Shown: positions 16,806 through 24,798 of the stretch, piece by piece | Numbering within the stretch: position 1 is the stretch's first letter | Layout: every line of letters begins with the position of its first letter | Assembly: GCA_964396555.1 (NCBI GenBank) | Contig: CAYNFX010000020.1 | Span: 1 to 25,811 of the forward strand | DNA from: Geofilum sp964396555 | Lineage (GTDB): Bacteria; Bacteroidota; Bacteroidia; Bacteroidales; Marinilabiliaceae | Reading direction: 5' to 3' | Length of the DNA: 25,811 nt | The notes under the pieces: generated by a model | The model's input: the letters and a program-made list of their open reading frames with translations, nothing else | Database searches by the model: none | Told to the model about the DNA's origin: nothing | Made by a program: the position numbers and the translations under genes

Positions 16806-17609
16806 CTAACCCAGCATATATCCTGTAATTGCAATCATGGCTACTATTGCGCAGTAGATGGCAAAGTAAATCAACTTACCACTCTTTACGAGCTTGACCA
16901 TCCATTTACAGGCTGCAACTCCGGCAACAAAGGCTGCAATAAATCCTATAATTAATACATATCCGGGCGTTGCGGATGCTGATGCTTGAGCTTCGTTAAG
17001 GTCAAACAGGCTAAGAAGGTTTTCCCCTATGATAGGCACCAACACCATAAGGAATGAAAACCGTGCTACTTCACTTCTACGATTACCTAGCAGAAGGCCG
17101 GTTGCTATCGTGGTGCCCGATCTAGAAAGGCCTGGCACTATTGCTATTGTTTGAGCAACTCCTATAATGAGGGCGTCCCAAAATGAAATCTCCCTGTCGC
17201 CTGCCTTCTTGTAATATGCGAAAGCCAATAATGCAGCGGTAAGCAATAGCATAAGTCCGACAACCAAAATAATTGCTGCAGATTCAAAGACAGCCTCTAC
17301 GCTGTCTTTGAAGAACAGCCCTATTATTGCTATCGGAATTATTGATATTGCAATTTTCGCAAGATATGACGTTTCTTCATTCCATTGAAACCTTAATAGC
17401 CCTTTTAGCAATTGCCAGATATCATTCCTGAAAACTACTATAGTGCTTAGCACTGTAGCACCATGCACAAGTACCGTAAATGCAAGGCTGTCTTCCGTTT
17501 CTATTCCCAGCAGTCCTTTCCCTAGCTCAAGATGCCCACTGCTGCTAACGGGCAAAAATTCTGTCAGTCCCTGAATCAGACCGAGGATCAGTGCTTCAAA
17601 CCAGTTCAT
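16806..17609 (-). CDS. uppP: Undecaprenyl-diphosphate phosphatase (BacA family)
   Basis: Integral membrane phosphatase that turns undecaprenyl diphosphate into the monophosphate, renewing the lipid carrier for peptidoglycan and surface glycans; overproduction gives bacitracin resistance in known members. The 267 residues have about eight hydrophobic helices and both signature motifs: GLTEFLPVSSSGHL (15-27, with Glu17 and His26) and PGLSRSGTT (159-167, with Ser162 and Arg163). It overlaps functionally with the envelope genes in the same run (ftsX, DUF3098). It lies 60 bases after the DUF3098 gene and 2 bases before truB. The ATG chosen gives the normal family N-terminus MNWFEALILG. Confidence 0.97.
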   Translation of the reverse strand: MNWFEALILGLIQGLTEFLPVSSSGHLELGKGLLGIETEDSLAFTVLVHGATVLSTIVVFRNDIWQLLKGLLRFQWNEETSYLAKIAISIIPIAIIGLFFKDSVEAVFESAAIILVVGLMLLLTAALLAFAYYKKAGDREISFWDALIIGVAQTIAIVPGLSRSGTTIATGLLLGNRRSEVARFSFLMVLVPIIGENLLSLFDLNEAQASASATPGYVLIIGFIAAFVAGVAACKWMVKLVKSGKLIYFAIYCAIVAMIAITGYMLG

Positions 17610-17669
17610 TAAGTCGCTTTCCTTAATTCAATTATTATACCCTGTCTTCGTGCTAATAGTTTTCTTCCT

Positions 17670-17963
17670 TTACTTTTTGTCTATGCTTGGTCTCTTCATT
17701 ATTGCGTAGATAGCGAAGATAAAGCCAAACAAAGCCACCATGGGAGCCAGGGTCCTGCGTCTGAAGCCATAAATCTCCTCATTGAAAACTTCAGGGTCAC
17801 TGTTGGAGGCTCCTGTCATCAGCAGGAAGCCGATTACAATAATAACAAAGGCAACTGCCAAAAGTATATAGTTCTCCTTATGCAATGCCATTTCAAATTT
17901 CATTCCTGACACACTCCCTGTACCAGTTTTCCCGGATATAGGTTGTTTAGTAATCTTAGACAT
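17670..17963 (-). CDS. DUF3098 family membrane protein
   Basis: A 97-residue protein with two membrane helices (about 32-50 and 71-89) separated by a polar loop containing the conserved NEEIYGFRRRTLAP stretch, the hallmark of DUF3098. The family is known mainly from Bacteroidota, and its function is not established. Position is the best clue: it lies between ftsX (29 bases upstream) and uppP (60 bases downstream), an arrangement I recognise as common in the phylum, which suggests a role in the division or envelope machinery. The first 20 residues are polar and low in conservation, so Met21 (codon at 17901-17903) is a possible true start. Confidence 0.88.
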   Translation of the reverse strand: MSKITKQPISGKTGTGSVSGMKFEMALHKENYILLAVAFVIIVIGFLLMTGASNSDPEVFNEEIYGFRRRTLAPMVALFGFIFAIYAIMKRPSIDKK

Positions 17964-17992
17964 ATGAAGCGATTATTTGTGTTTGTTGCTAT

Positions 17993-18862
17993 TCAGTAAT
18001 AGAGCTGATCGGTCTTGAGCCTCAGATATTTGTTGACGGCAAAAAAGGTCGACATCCAGGTTATGATTATTCCCAGAATTATTACCATAAGGTACAGAAG
18101 GCTGATCATCATTATATTAGAGAATCCAAGGACTCCGTCTATCTCATTGCTGAGAAGGTATATAAACATAGACAGAAGCACTATGGCCAGGGTGGCACCT
18201 GCAAGTCCGTGCAGTACGCTCTTTAGCAGAAAGGGTTTTCTTATAAAGCCCCTTGTAGCACCAACCAGTTGCATCGTATTAATTATAAACCTTCGTGAAT
18301 ATACCGAAAGACGAATTGTATTGTTGATTAGTGCAATTGCGATAAAGAGCAGCAGCATGCTGAATACCCCGAGCACAAAAGCTATACGCTTCATGTTTTC
18401 GTGGATGGCATCGAGCAGATTCTTTTGGTAGTAGACATCCTTGACCTGGGGCAGTCCGTTGAGCTGTGCTTCTATCACTGCCATACTATCGGGATTGGCC
18501 CAGTCAGCATCAAGTTTAACCTCTATTGATGCAAGCAGGGGATTATAACCAAGGAAGTCAACAAAGTCTTCACCTAGTTCTCCTTTCAGAGCATCAGCTG
18601 CCTGGTCCTTAGTGATATAATCTGCAACCCTTACATAGGGTGCTGCACTTAGTATCTTTTGAAGTCGGATCACTTCAGCTTCCCGTGCATTATCGTTGAT
18701 AAGCACAGTAAACCCAAGGTTTTCCTTTACATAAACAGAAAGCCTTGTGGCATTCATGTATAGAAAACCAATTATTCCAAGTAGAAAAAGAACCAAGGAA
18801 ATACTGATGATAGTAGTTGCGTAAGAACTCCTGAGCTTCCTCCTGGCAGCGCTGTGACTCAT
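17993..18862 (-). CDS. ftsX: Cell division protein FtsX (permease-like ABC subunit)
   Basis: Membrane subunit of the FtsEX complex, which couples ATP use by FtsE to peptidoglycan hydrolase activation at the division site. The 289 residues show the expected topology: a short basic N-terminus, helix 1 (about 16-36), a large periplasmic domain (about 40-155) and three further helices (about 159-181, 213-238 and 251-275) with the FtsX permease core that includes VGATRGFIRKPFL (200-212). The LRLKTDQLYY tail is typical of Bacteroidota FtsX. There is no ftsE gene next to it, unlike in proteobacteria, where ftsE-ftsX are adjacent. It is the first gene of the long minus-strand run, reading away from the glycan cluster. 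Confidence 0.94.
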   Translation of the reverse strand: MSHSAARRKLRSSYATTIISISLVLFLLGIIGFLYMNATRLSVYVKENLGFTVLINDNAREAEVIRLQKILSAAPYVRVADYITKDQAADALKGELGEDFVDFLGYNPLLASIEVKLDADWANPDSMAVIEAQLNGLPQVKDVYYQKNLLDAIHENMKRIAFVLGVFSMLLLFIAIALINNTIRLSVYSRRFIINTMQLVGATRGFIRKPFLLKSVLHGLAGATLAIVLLSMFIYLLSNEIDGVLGFSNIMMISLLYLMVIILGIIITWMSTFFAVNKYLRLKTDQLYY

Positions 18863-18914
18863 GCTATCGCTAAAATTTTGTTATCGAAAGTGCACAATAT
18901 TCTCAACTTAAGCG

Positions 18915-18922
18915 CAAATATA
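18915..18922 (-). promoter_or_regulatory. Candidate -7 box for the ftsX operon
   Basis: The minus strand reads TATATTTG here, an exact TAnnTTTG match, 52 bases before the ftsX ATG (18862). No clear TTTG lies at the ideal -33 distance. A second CAAATAT copy (18925-18931) follows at a 10-base offset on the plus strand, about one helical turn away. Confidence 0.45.
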
Positions 18923-18940
18923 GTCAAATATTGGGGCGCT

Positions 18941-18955
18941 TCCTATATAATAGGA
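18941..18955. promoter_or_regulatory. Palindrome between divergent ftsX and glycan-cluster promoters
   Basis: TCCTAT-ATA-ATAGGA is a perfect 6-bp inverted repeat with a 3-base centre. It sits between the two candidate -7 boxes (18915-18922 minus, 18980-18987 plus), about where an operator controlling both directions could lie. It is AT-rich and short, so chance is possible. Confidence 0.3.
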
Positions 18956-18979
18956 GTTAAATAAATCTATATAATTCCC

Positions 18980-18987
18980 TACTTTTG
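18980..18987 (+). promoter_or_regulatory. Candidate -7 box for the surface-glycan cluster
   Basis: TACTTTTG matches TAnnTTTG and lies 22 bases before the ATG at 19010, giving a very short leader. The same eight bases appear before the deaminase gene (9710-9717). The bases at the ideal -33 position (TTAA, 18957-18960) do not match TTTG. Confidence 0.45.
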
Positions 18988-19009
18988 TCTGTTAAAACCA
19001 CACAGATAC

Positions 19010-20155
19010 ATGGAAGTGCAGAATGTTTTGATACTTGGAGAGAATAGCCGCAGAGCCATTATTGGAGCCCTGCGTATTTTTGCCGGCGATCCTCGTGTCA
19101 GACTGCACTTTGGAGTTGCAGGCCTTAGTTTTTCAAAAAGGGCACTGCTGAGAAACTTCCCTGAAGTCAGCGTCGCCTTTCTTGATTTCAGCAGTCCGGA
19201 GTCGTTTGTAAGTAGTCTGGTTGACCTGGCTTCTGTTATTGGCTCTTATACCTTACTACCCAGCGAAGAATACTGGCTTAGGATAATTCTGGCAAACAGA
19301 GAGGTACTGAATGAAAAGGGTATAAGAGTACGCTGCCCCGAGGCAGCGATATATGAGAGGGTTTCCAATAAGGGTAGCTTTGCGGAACTGTGCCTTAAGC
19401 ACGGTTTGGAGGTTCCCCGGGACTGCCATTTCCCGGAAAGTTTTTCCTTTCCTTTTGTTGTAAAAGCTCATAAGTTGGAGAAGAGTGCCAATGTTCTTGA
19501 ATTCCCTTTTTTGGTCGAGAATCAAAAGGCTTTCAAACTTCTGCAAAAGATGAGTATCGACCCCTCAAAACATTTCTGCCAGCAGTTGATTATTGGTCCA
19601 AGCTACTATTACTGTGCCTTTTATGAAAGGGGAGAGGTTTTGCTAAGTATTTCCCAGATAAACCTTTGCCAGGAACCCGGAGGCAAATCCGTTATCAAGG
19701 CCCGTCCGGCCTCCCTGCCGGACGAGATTACAGGGCAGATAGATTCTATTTTTGCCAACCTTGAATGGGATGGTGTTATGATGTTTGAAATAAAACAGGA
19801 TCTTTCTACAGATAAATTTTATGCTATTGAGTGTAACCCGCGTTTGTGGGGGCCTTCAATGTTGTGCATTGATAATGGAGTAGATATTTTCAGTCCACTT
19901 TGCTACCTACCTCCCAAAGAGCTTGGGAAGCCTGGTATGCGCATAGGATATCTTTGGAATGCCGGTTATATGGAAGGCTTTTTTACAGGAATGAAGCTGA
20001 ATAGCCGCTTTCAAAGATTTAGAGAACCGGCAACACTGCCTTCAGTGAGATACAAGTCTGTATGGTGGCGGAAGGATACCTTTGTATATGCTATCGCAGA
20101 GACAATGACTGTTGTATTAAAAGGGTTGAGGTGTATGTTTGCAGGGAAACCATAA
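19010..20155 (+). CDS. ATP-grasp domain ligase of the surface-glycan cluster
   Basis: A cytoplasmic ATP-grasp protein of 381 residues; such enzymes activate a carboxylate as acyl phosphate and join it to an amine or thiol. The N-terminal part (about 1-110) looks like the nucleotide-fold pre-ATP-grasp domain, starting VLILGENSRRAIIGALR. The ATP-grasp part has Lys121 in SNKGSFAELC, Lys152 in VVKAHK, and the metal-binding end Glu260 (MMFE) plus Glu274, Asn276 and Arg278 in ECNPRLWGPS, so it should bind ATP and magnesium. The last 60 residues are basic and aromatic. The relatives I recognise are the carbamoyl-phosphate-synthase-like ATP-grasp proteins of exopolysaccharide loci, not D-Ala-D-Ala ligase. 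The next gene, 53 bases on, is an asparagine-synthetase-like protein; both may modify the same glycan. Substrate unknown. Confidence 0.85.
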   Translation: MEVQNVLILGENSRRAIIGALRIFAGDPRVRLHFGVAGLSFSKRALLRNFPEVSVAFLDFSSPESFVSSLVDLASVIGSYTLLPSEEYWLRIILANREVLNEKGIRVRCPEAAIYERVSNKGSFAELCLKHGLEVPRDCHFPESFSFPFVVKAHKLEKSANVLEFPFLVENQKAFKLLQKMSIDPSKHFCQQLIIGPSYYYCAFYERGEVLLSISQINLCQEPGGKSVIKARPASLPDEITGQIDSIFANLEWDGVMMFEIKQDLSTDKFYAIECNPRLWGPSMLCIDNGVDIFSPLCYLPPKELGKPGMRIGYLWNAGYMEGFFTGMKLNSRFQRFREPATLPSVRYKSVWWRKDTFVYAIAETMTVVLKGLRCMFAGKP

Positions 20156-20208
20156 AGGATTCCGTATTATATTTGAACTGTGCTAATTTGAATCAATAAT
20201 TCAGGCAT

Positions 20209-21837
20209 ATGCTGTTATCGTTCAGATCGAACTCAATATTGGTTGATGCAAAGACTGACCTGGGGGACGGTTTAAAGGTACTGACCTCTGGGTATTTTAT
20301 TTTTGAGGATAAGTTGTATCATGGTACACAGCTTGAATCTTTTATCAAGGTGCAGTACAAGTCAGGTAATCTGGAAGGTTTTGTCCCCTGTCTGAGCGGG
20401 TGTTACCTGGCGGTGGTTGTTGACGGACTTAAAAAGGAAGCTATCGTTATACAGGATAGATGGGGAAGCTATCCGCTGTTTTATAGCCAGAAAGGTGATG
20501 AGCTGCTCCTAAGCGATAATTACAGGGATTTTATCGTAAGAAACCGGGACCTTAAGATTGATATATCGGCAGCAGGGCAACTGATATCTTTCGGTTATGT
20601 ATTTGGAAACAAGACTTTGATTAACGATGTCCTCGAATTTGATGCGGCACACATATATCGTATTTATTTCAGGGAGGCCAATCCTGTAATAGTGCCTAAT
20701 AAGTACTGGACCCTTAACTACGGCTTTGGTAAGGCATCTCTTGAGCCGATGTCTGCAAAATATGCTGAACTCTGGGCGCACAGGATGGATATCTTTGCAG
20801 CAGCACTTAAGGAGTCGGGAAAGTCGGTAATAGTCCCACTCTCGGCAGGCATGGACAGCCGTCTGGTTGCTGAGGCTGTTGATCGTCGGGGTATTTCACA
20901 ATACAACTTCACTTTCGGGGCAGGCTCCAACAATCATGAGATACTTACTGCAGGTATGGTTAGCAGGTCGCTTAGACATGGTATGGGGCAGTTCAATCTT
21001 TACATGAATCCCGAAGGTCTCGACAGTTTTAAGAAGGAGGGGCCTGTAAGCTATAGAGTCACAACTGGGCACTTTGCCGAAAAAAACCTCTGGTTTGCCC
21101 AAAAGATGCGGGACAACTGCGACTTTATGCTGACTGGTCACCTTGGCGATTTTATGGCGGGTTACCACCTCAGAAGCAGGATGAAGTTCTGGAAAAGCCC
21201 TGATGAGGTTGTTGAGTATATCATAAAGTTCAAAAGCACCTCAGCCTGCAAAAAGCTATATTATTCAAGTGCCACTTTCAAAGAGAGTATTTATGAGCCT
21301 TTAAAGCAGAGCCTGCCTGGTGATTGCGACCTTATAAATGCCTATATGAGATGGAATCTTGGTGAAAGACAAAGGAGGCTTATTATCAGGTCGGTAATTG
21401 CAGAGAAGCATAGCGAACTACCTATGATGCTGCTTCCTTTCTGCGATTATGAGTTGTTTGATTTTTATACTGAGCTTTCCTTTGAGCTCTTGCTCAATTC
21501 AAAACTTTACCGCCACGCGGCGGTAAATCATATTTACAGGGACAAACCCCTGATGTATAATACAAAGGTAAATGGACATGCAATGTATCCCCGTTTTCAG
21601 GGTATTATTGGGGAATATTTTAAGAAGCTATCAGACCTTGTGGAGAAGAAATTTGGAGGGATTAAAGGCAGTTATGATTATTCCCCGGAGATAAACTGGA
21701 AGGAGGAGGCTGCAGATTATGTGTTCCCGGATGGATTTCCAGGTGAATGGGTTAGGGAAGAACTGCTCCCGGGCTATTCAAGGTTCTTGTATGCCTTGTC
21801 AGAATTTACAAAAGAGTATCGTACATATCAGAAGTAA
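20209..21837 (+). CDS. Asparagine-synthetase-like protein lacking the glutaminase cysteine
   Basis: A 542-residue protein with an asparagine-synthetase architecture: an N-terminal glutaminase-like (Ntn) domain (about 1-180) followed by an ATP-pyrophosphatase synthetase domain (about 190-450). The synthetase PP-loop LSAGMDSR (211-218) and a later TGHLGDFMAG (309-318, in place of SGEGADE) are present, so adenylation of a carboxylate is plausible. The protein starts MLLSF instead of MCG, so the catalytic N-terminal cysteine needed to take ammonia from glutamine is absent, although QDRWGSYPLFY (87-97) still matches the domain. It may use free ammonia or another amine. Homologs in O-antigen and exopolysaccharide loci amidate sugar acids; beta-lactam synthetases and lasso-peptide cyclases are further relatives. 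The flippase starts 9 bases after its stop. Target unknown. Confidence 0.88.
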   Translation: MLLSFRSNSILVDAKTDLGDGLKVLTSGYFIFEDKLYHGTQLESFIKVQYKSGNLEGFVPCLSGCYLAVVVDGLKKEAIVIQDRWGSYPLFYSQKGDELLLSDNYRDFIVRNRDLKIDISAAGQLISFGYVFGNKTLINDVLEFDAAHIYRIYFREANPVIVPNKYWTLNYGFGKASLEPMSAKYAELWAHRMDIFAAALKESGKSVIVPLSAGMDSRLVAEAVDRRGISQYNFTFGAGSNNHEILTAGMVSRSLRHGMGQFNLYMNPEGLDSFKKEGPVSYRVTTGHFAEKNLWFAQKMRDNCDFMLTGHLGDFMAGYHLRSRMKFWKSPDEVVEYIIKFKSTSACKKLYYSSATFKESIYEPLKQSLPGDCDLINAYMRWNLGERQRRLIIRSVIAEKHSELPMMLLPFCDYELFDFYTELSFELLLNSKLYRHAAVNHIYRDKPLMYNTKVNGHAMYPRFQGIIGEYFKKLSDLVEKKFGGIKGSYDYSPEINWKEEAADYVFPDGFPGEWVREELLPGYSRFLYALSEFTKEYRTYQK

Positions 21838-21846
21838 CAGGAGAAG

Positions 21847-23349
21847 ATGGGTAAGATAAAATCAGCAGCCAGGAATTCTTTTTTCTACAGTCTTTCCAAT
21901 ATGTTGGGAAAACTGTCGGGGCTGATACTATTGCCATTATATACTGTCTATTTATCAGTTGATATGTTCGGTCTCTATTCCCTCTTTGAATTAAGCTATC
22001 AGGTTATTGTGGCCTTTACCGGGATGGGGATCAGAACTGCAATGTCGCGTTGGTACTGGGACAAAGGCATGGAGGGAAGGCAAAAGGAGTTGTTTTACTC
22101 TGCCTGCATGTTTAATGCTGTAGCTAATATTGCTACAATGGTAATACTTTACCTGGGCTTTGATCTTCTTGCAAAGTACTACTTTCAGGCTCCGGTATCA
22201 CAGGAGCTTAGGATAGTATTTATAGCTGGCACTCTTGTTAGGCTTTTCTCAGAGATGCCTATGCTTTTGTTGCGTGTTACCCACAAGGCATTTTTGCATA
22301 CGGTTCATCAGTTTATTCAGCTTGTTGTATTTGTTGGGTTAACAGCCTATTTCCTGGCTTTTAGGAATTTGGAGATCTATGGTATTTTCCTTTCCTACCT
22401 GATTTCCTATGGATTGAATTTTGTCCTGCTTATTCCCTATATGTTTAGAAACTTCAGATACACTTACCTGAAGGCTGAAATCAAGGATATGCTTGCTTTT
22501 GGTATGCCGCTGGCCGGAGCCAATATTGTCAATATGGTGCTTAACCTTAGTGACAGGGTGATCATTAATTTTTTCGGAACTCTCAAGAGTGTAGGTAACT
22601 ACTCACTGGCATATAAGATAGCCAATGTAATAGACCTTATGATAGTTAGCGCTTTTATGAAGGCCTATACTCATTTGTATTACAAAGGAATGAATGATGT
22701 GGATAGCAGTATTTTCTTTACTAAGATCCTTCATTATCTAATGATTATTCTAGCTTTTGTAAGCATGTGCTTTGTTGTGCTTACTGACTATCTGGCCCTG
22801 CTGTTTTCCTGGGGCGATTATCGAGAAAGTCTGGTGTTTGTGCCTGTTCTTACACTTAGCGTAATGTTTAGTGGACTAAGGTCGGTGATGACCCTTCCAC
22901 TTTCAAAGGTTAAAAAGACGAGAATTATTTCAATGATATCCTTATCTGCAGGAATAATAAATATCGTTGGAAATATTGCCCTAGTTCCTTTTGTCGGTGC
23001 AATGGGAGCCGCTATATCAACACTTTTTACTCAGTTTGTTACCTCTGTATGGATGTATAAGCAGGCTAGCAAATATGATACTGCGTCGGACTTTGGAGGT
23101 CGAAACCTTACAATCATAATTGGTACTTCGCTACTCTACTCCGTTGTTGCAATACTGATAAAAGACGTGTCCGGCATAACAAGGTTTGCCTCAGATGCTT
23201 TCCTGATATTGTCATGGCCACTTTTACTCTATGCTTTAAGGATTATTGACAAAAATGAAATTTTAATCCTTCGCGGTTTTATTAGGAAGTGGAGAGACCC
23301 CTCCAGGTGGAAGGATAATCTGACTAAAGAACTTAAAGAAATAGATTAG
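21847..23349 (+). CDS. Polysaccharide flippase, Wzx/MATE-like (MOP superfamily)
   Basis: A 500-residue integral membrane protein that would flip lipid-linked oligosaccharide across the inner membrane for assembly outside. It has about 12-14 hydrophobic helices and the family N-terminus (ARNSFFYSLSNMLGKLSGLILLP), plus the GMPLAGANIVNMVLNLSDRVII segment (about 218-239) and the repeated GAMGAAISTLFTQ (about 380-392) of the polysaccharide biosynthesis/MVF-like group. An AGGAGA sequence (21839-21844) is a Shine-Dalgarno-like site 2 bases before the ATG, too close for ideal use. It lies 9 bases after the asparagine-synthetase-like gene and 3 bases before the next gene, so cotranslation is likely. 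It shows that the product of the cluster is exported by a Wzx-type route. No Wzy polymerase is in the window. Confidence 0.92.
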   Translation: MGKIKSAARNSFFYSLSNMLGKLSGLILLPLYTVYLSVDMFGLYSLFELSYQVIVAFTGMGIRTAMSRWYWDKGMEGRQKELFYSACMFNAVANIATMVILYLGFDLLAKYYFQAPVSQELRIVFIAGTLVRLFSEMPMLLLRVTHKAFLHTVHQFIQLVVFVGLTAYFLAFRNLEIYGIFLSYLISYGLNFVLLIPYMFRNFRYTYLKAEIKDMLAFGMPLAGANIVNMVLNLSDRVIINFFGTLKSVGNYSLAYKIANVIDLMIVSAFMKAYTHLYYKGMNDVDSSIFFTKILHYLMIILAFVSMCFVVLTDYLALLFSWGDYRESLVFVPVLTLSVMFSGLRSVMTLPLSKVKKTRIISMISLSAGIINIVGNIALVPFVGAMGAAISTLFTQFVTSVWMYKQASKYDTASDFGGRNLTIIIGTSLLYSVVAILIKDVSGITRFASDAFLILSWPLLLYALRIIDKNEILILRGFIRKWRDPSRWKDNLTKELKEID

Positions 23350-23352
23350 GCA

Positions 23353-24798
23353 ATGCTAAGTGAGCGTTTGAATAAGAGCAGAATAGCCTATGTGTTGTTT
23401 CACCTGAGTCAGCATTTTAAATGTGATTCGGATTTATCACTATGCTTTTTTGATTCAGCTCATCCGGCATGTTGGAACTTTTATATGCTGACAAGTGGTG
23501 GAAAGCTTGTTGAACTTTCAGGTAAGCCTTCTGAGCCCTGTATTTACTTTCCTTTATCAGTAAACGCTGCTGACTTTGATACAAGAATAGAACATAAAGG
23601 GAAAACCATTCCACTTTTCTTTCTACTGGGCGGAGGAGAAACGGTGTATGAGTTTGATGAACAGTTTAATCTGGTTTTCAGACATGATCTTCTTAAAGCA
23701 GCCTTTATGATTCTTTCAGGATATCAGGAGACTTTGGGCAATGAGACCGATATTCACGGCAGATTTCGTTATGAGGACTCACTTCAGAAAAGATTGAATA
23801 TTACAACTATTCCAGTAGTTAATTACTATTTTGATTTAATTGTCGAGGGGATATCAGATTTTTGTAAGAAGCATGGAATGGGATTTTGCAGAAAAAGGCT
23901 TTTTGAGAATTTTGGTTTTTTATTAAGTCACGATGTTGACAGAATTGCATTTTACCATCCACGAGAGGTTGCGTTTAAGCTGAAACAATTATTGGGATTG
24001 GCTCCATTATATTATAGTAAGTCAAACACATTAAAGCTATTTGTTAAAGGTATACTTTATAATATTAATCCTTTCAAAGGGGAGGATCCGTGGTGGAATT
24101 TTGATTTGATGACAGAGATCGAGAAGCTCCGTGGTCTTAGGTCTTCCTTTTATTTTCTTGAGAAAAATAAAGGGAACTGGGACTCCCGCTATACTTTTAG
24201 AACACCTCGTATCAGAGAGTTAATTAAGAAGCTGAATGAAGAGGGTTTTGAAACCGGCCTGCATGGATCATACAGAAGTGCTTTTAGTAAGGAAGCTTTA
24301 AGTACGGAGAAAGATAGCTTTGAGAATAGCACCGGTATCAGACCTGTAGGAATCAGGCAGCATTTTTTAAGGTTGCATTATCCGGATACTTTGCTTTATC
24401 AGGAGGAGTTAGGGTTTGAGTTTGATACTTCACTGGCTTTTGCCGAACATGAGGGATTTCGCAATGGCTATTGCTATCCTTTCAGGCCTTACGATTTTAA
24501 GCGGGAGAGGATGGCTGAGATTTGGGAGTTTCCCCTAATGCTTATGGAAGTTTCAATACTTGGTGATGGATATAGGAATTTGCCCTATGCTGAGATTGGA
24601 AACTGCGCCATGGCGCTGATTGATGAGGTTAGGAAGTTTGGTGGCTTTTTCAGCATGCTATGGCATAATTGCAGACTTGATGAATTTTTATATCCTGGAA
24701 TAACCGACTATTATACAAATCTTTTAGAGGATATAATTAAACTACAACCTGAAGCTTTGACAGGTAAAGAACTGCTTGGCAGAATTAAGGACAAATAG
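23353..24798 (+). CDS. Divergent polysaccharide-deacetylase-like (CE4) protein
   Basis: A 481-residue protein with an N-terminal region of about 180 residues that I cannot assign to a known enzyme and a C-terminal CE4/NodB-like domain (about 185-475). CE4 landmarks are recognisable but altered: LLSHDVD (190-196) where the usual motif is TFDDG, LHGSYRS (303-309) where HxxxH metal ligands are expected, GIRQHF (333-338) as the arginine motif, and LWHN (436-439) as the late histidine motif. His304 is kept but the second His of the pair is Arg308. No signal peptide or membrane helix is evident, so it is probably cytoplasmic. It starts 3 bases after the flippase stop. Similar proteins recur in Bacteroidota glycan clusters as 'polysaccharide deacetylase family protein'; activity has not been shown to my knowledge. 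Confidence 0.8.
   Translation: MLSERLNKSRIAYVLFHLSQHFKCDSDLSLCFFDSAHPACWNFYMLTSGGKLVELSGKPSEPCIYFPLSVNAADFDTRIEHKGKTIPLFFLLGGGETVYEFDEQFNLVFRHDLLKAAFMILSGYQETLGNETDIHGRFRYEDSLQKRLNITTIPVVNYYFDLIVEGISDFCKKHGMGFCRKRLFENFGFLLSHDVDRIAFYHPREVAFKLKQLLGLAPLYYSKSNTLKLFVKGILYNINPFKGEDPWWNFDLMTEIEKLRGLRSSFYFLEKNKGNWDSRYTFRTPRIRELIKKLNEEGFETGLHGSYRSAFSKEALSTEKDSFENSTGIRPVGIRQHFLRLHYPDTLLYQEELGFEFDTSLAFAEHEGFRNGYCYPFRPYDFKRERMAEIWEFPLMLMEVSILGDGYRNLPYAEIGNCAMALIDEVRKFGGFFSMLWHNCRLDEFLYPGITDYYTNLLEDIIKLQPEALTGKELLGRIKDK

Noticed and set aside
18015..18431. A 138-codon plus-strand open frame inside ftsX
   Set aside because: It is antisense to the conserved membrane helices of FtsX; hydrophobic genes often give such antisense frames.
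20209..21837. Lasso-peptide cyclase or beta-lactam synthetase as the identity of the asparagine-synthetase-like gene
   Set aside because: No precursor peptide, leader peptidase or RiPP recognition gene is nearby, and the flippase and other glycan genes point to polysaccharide work.
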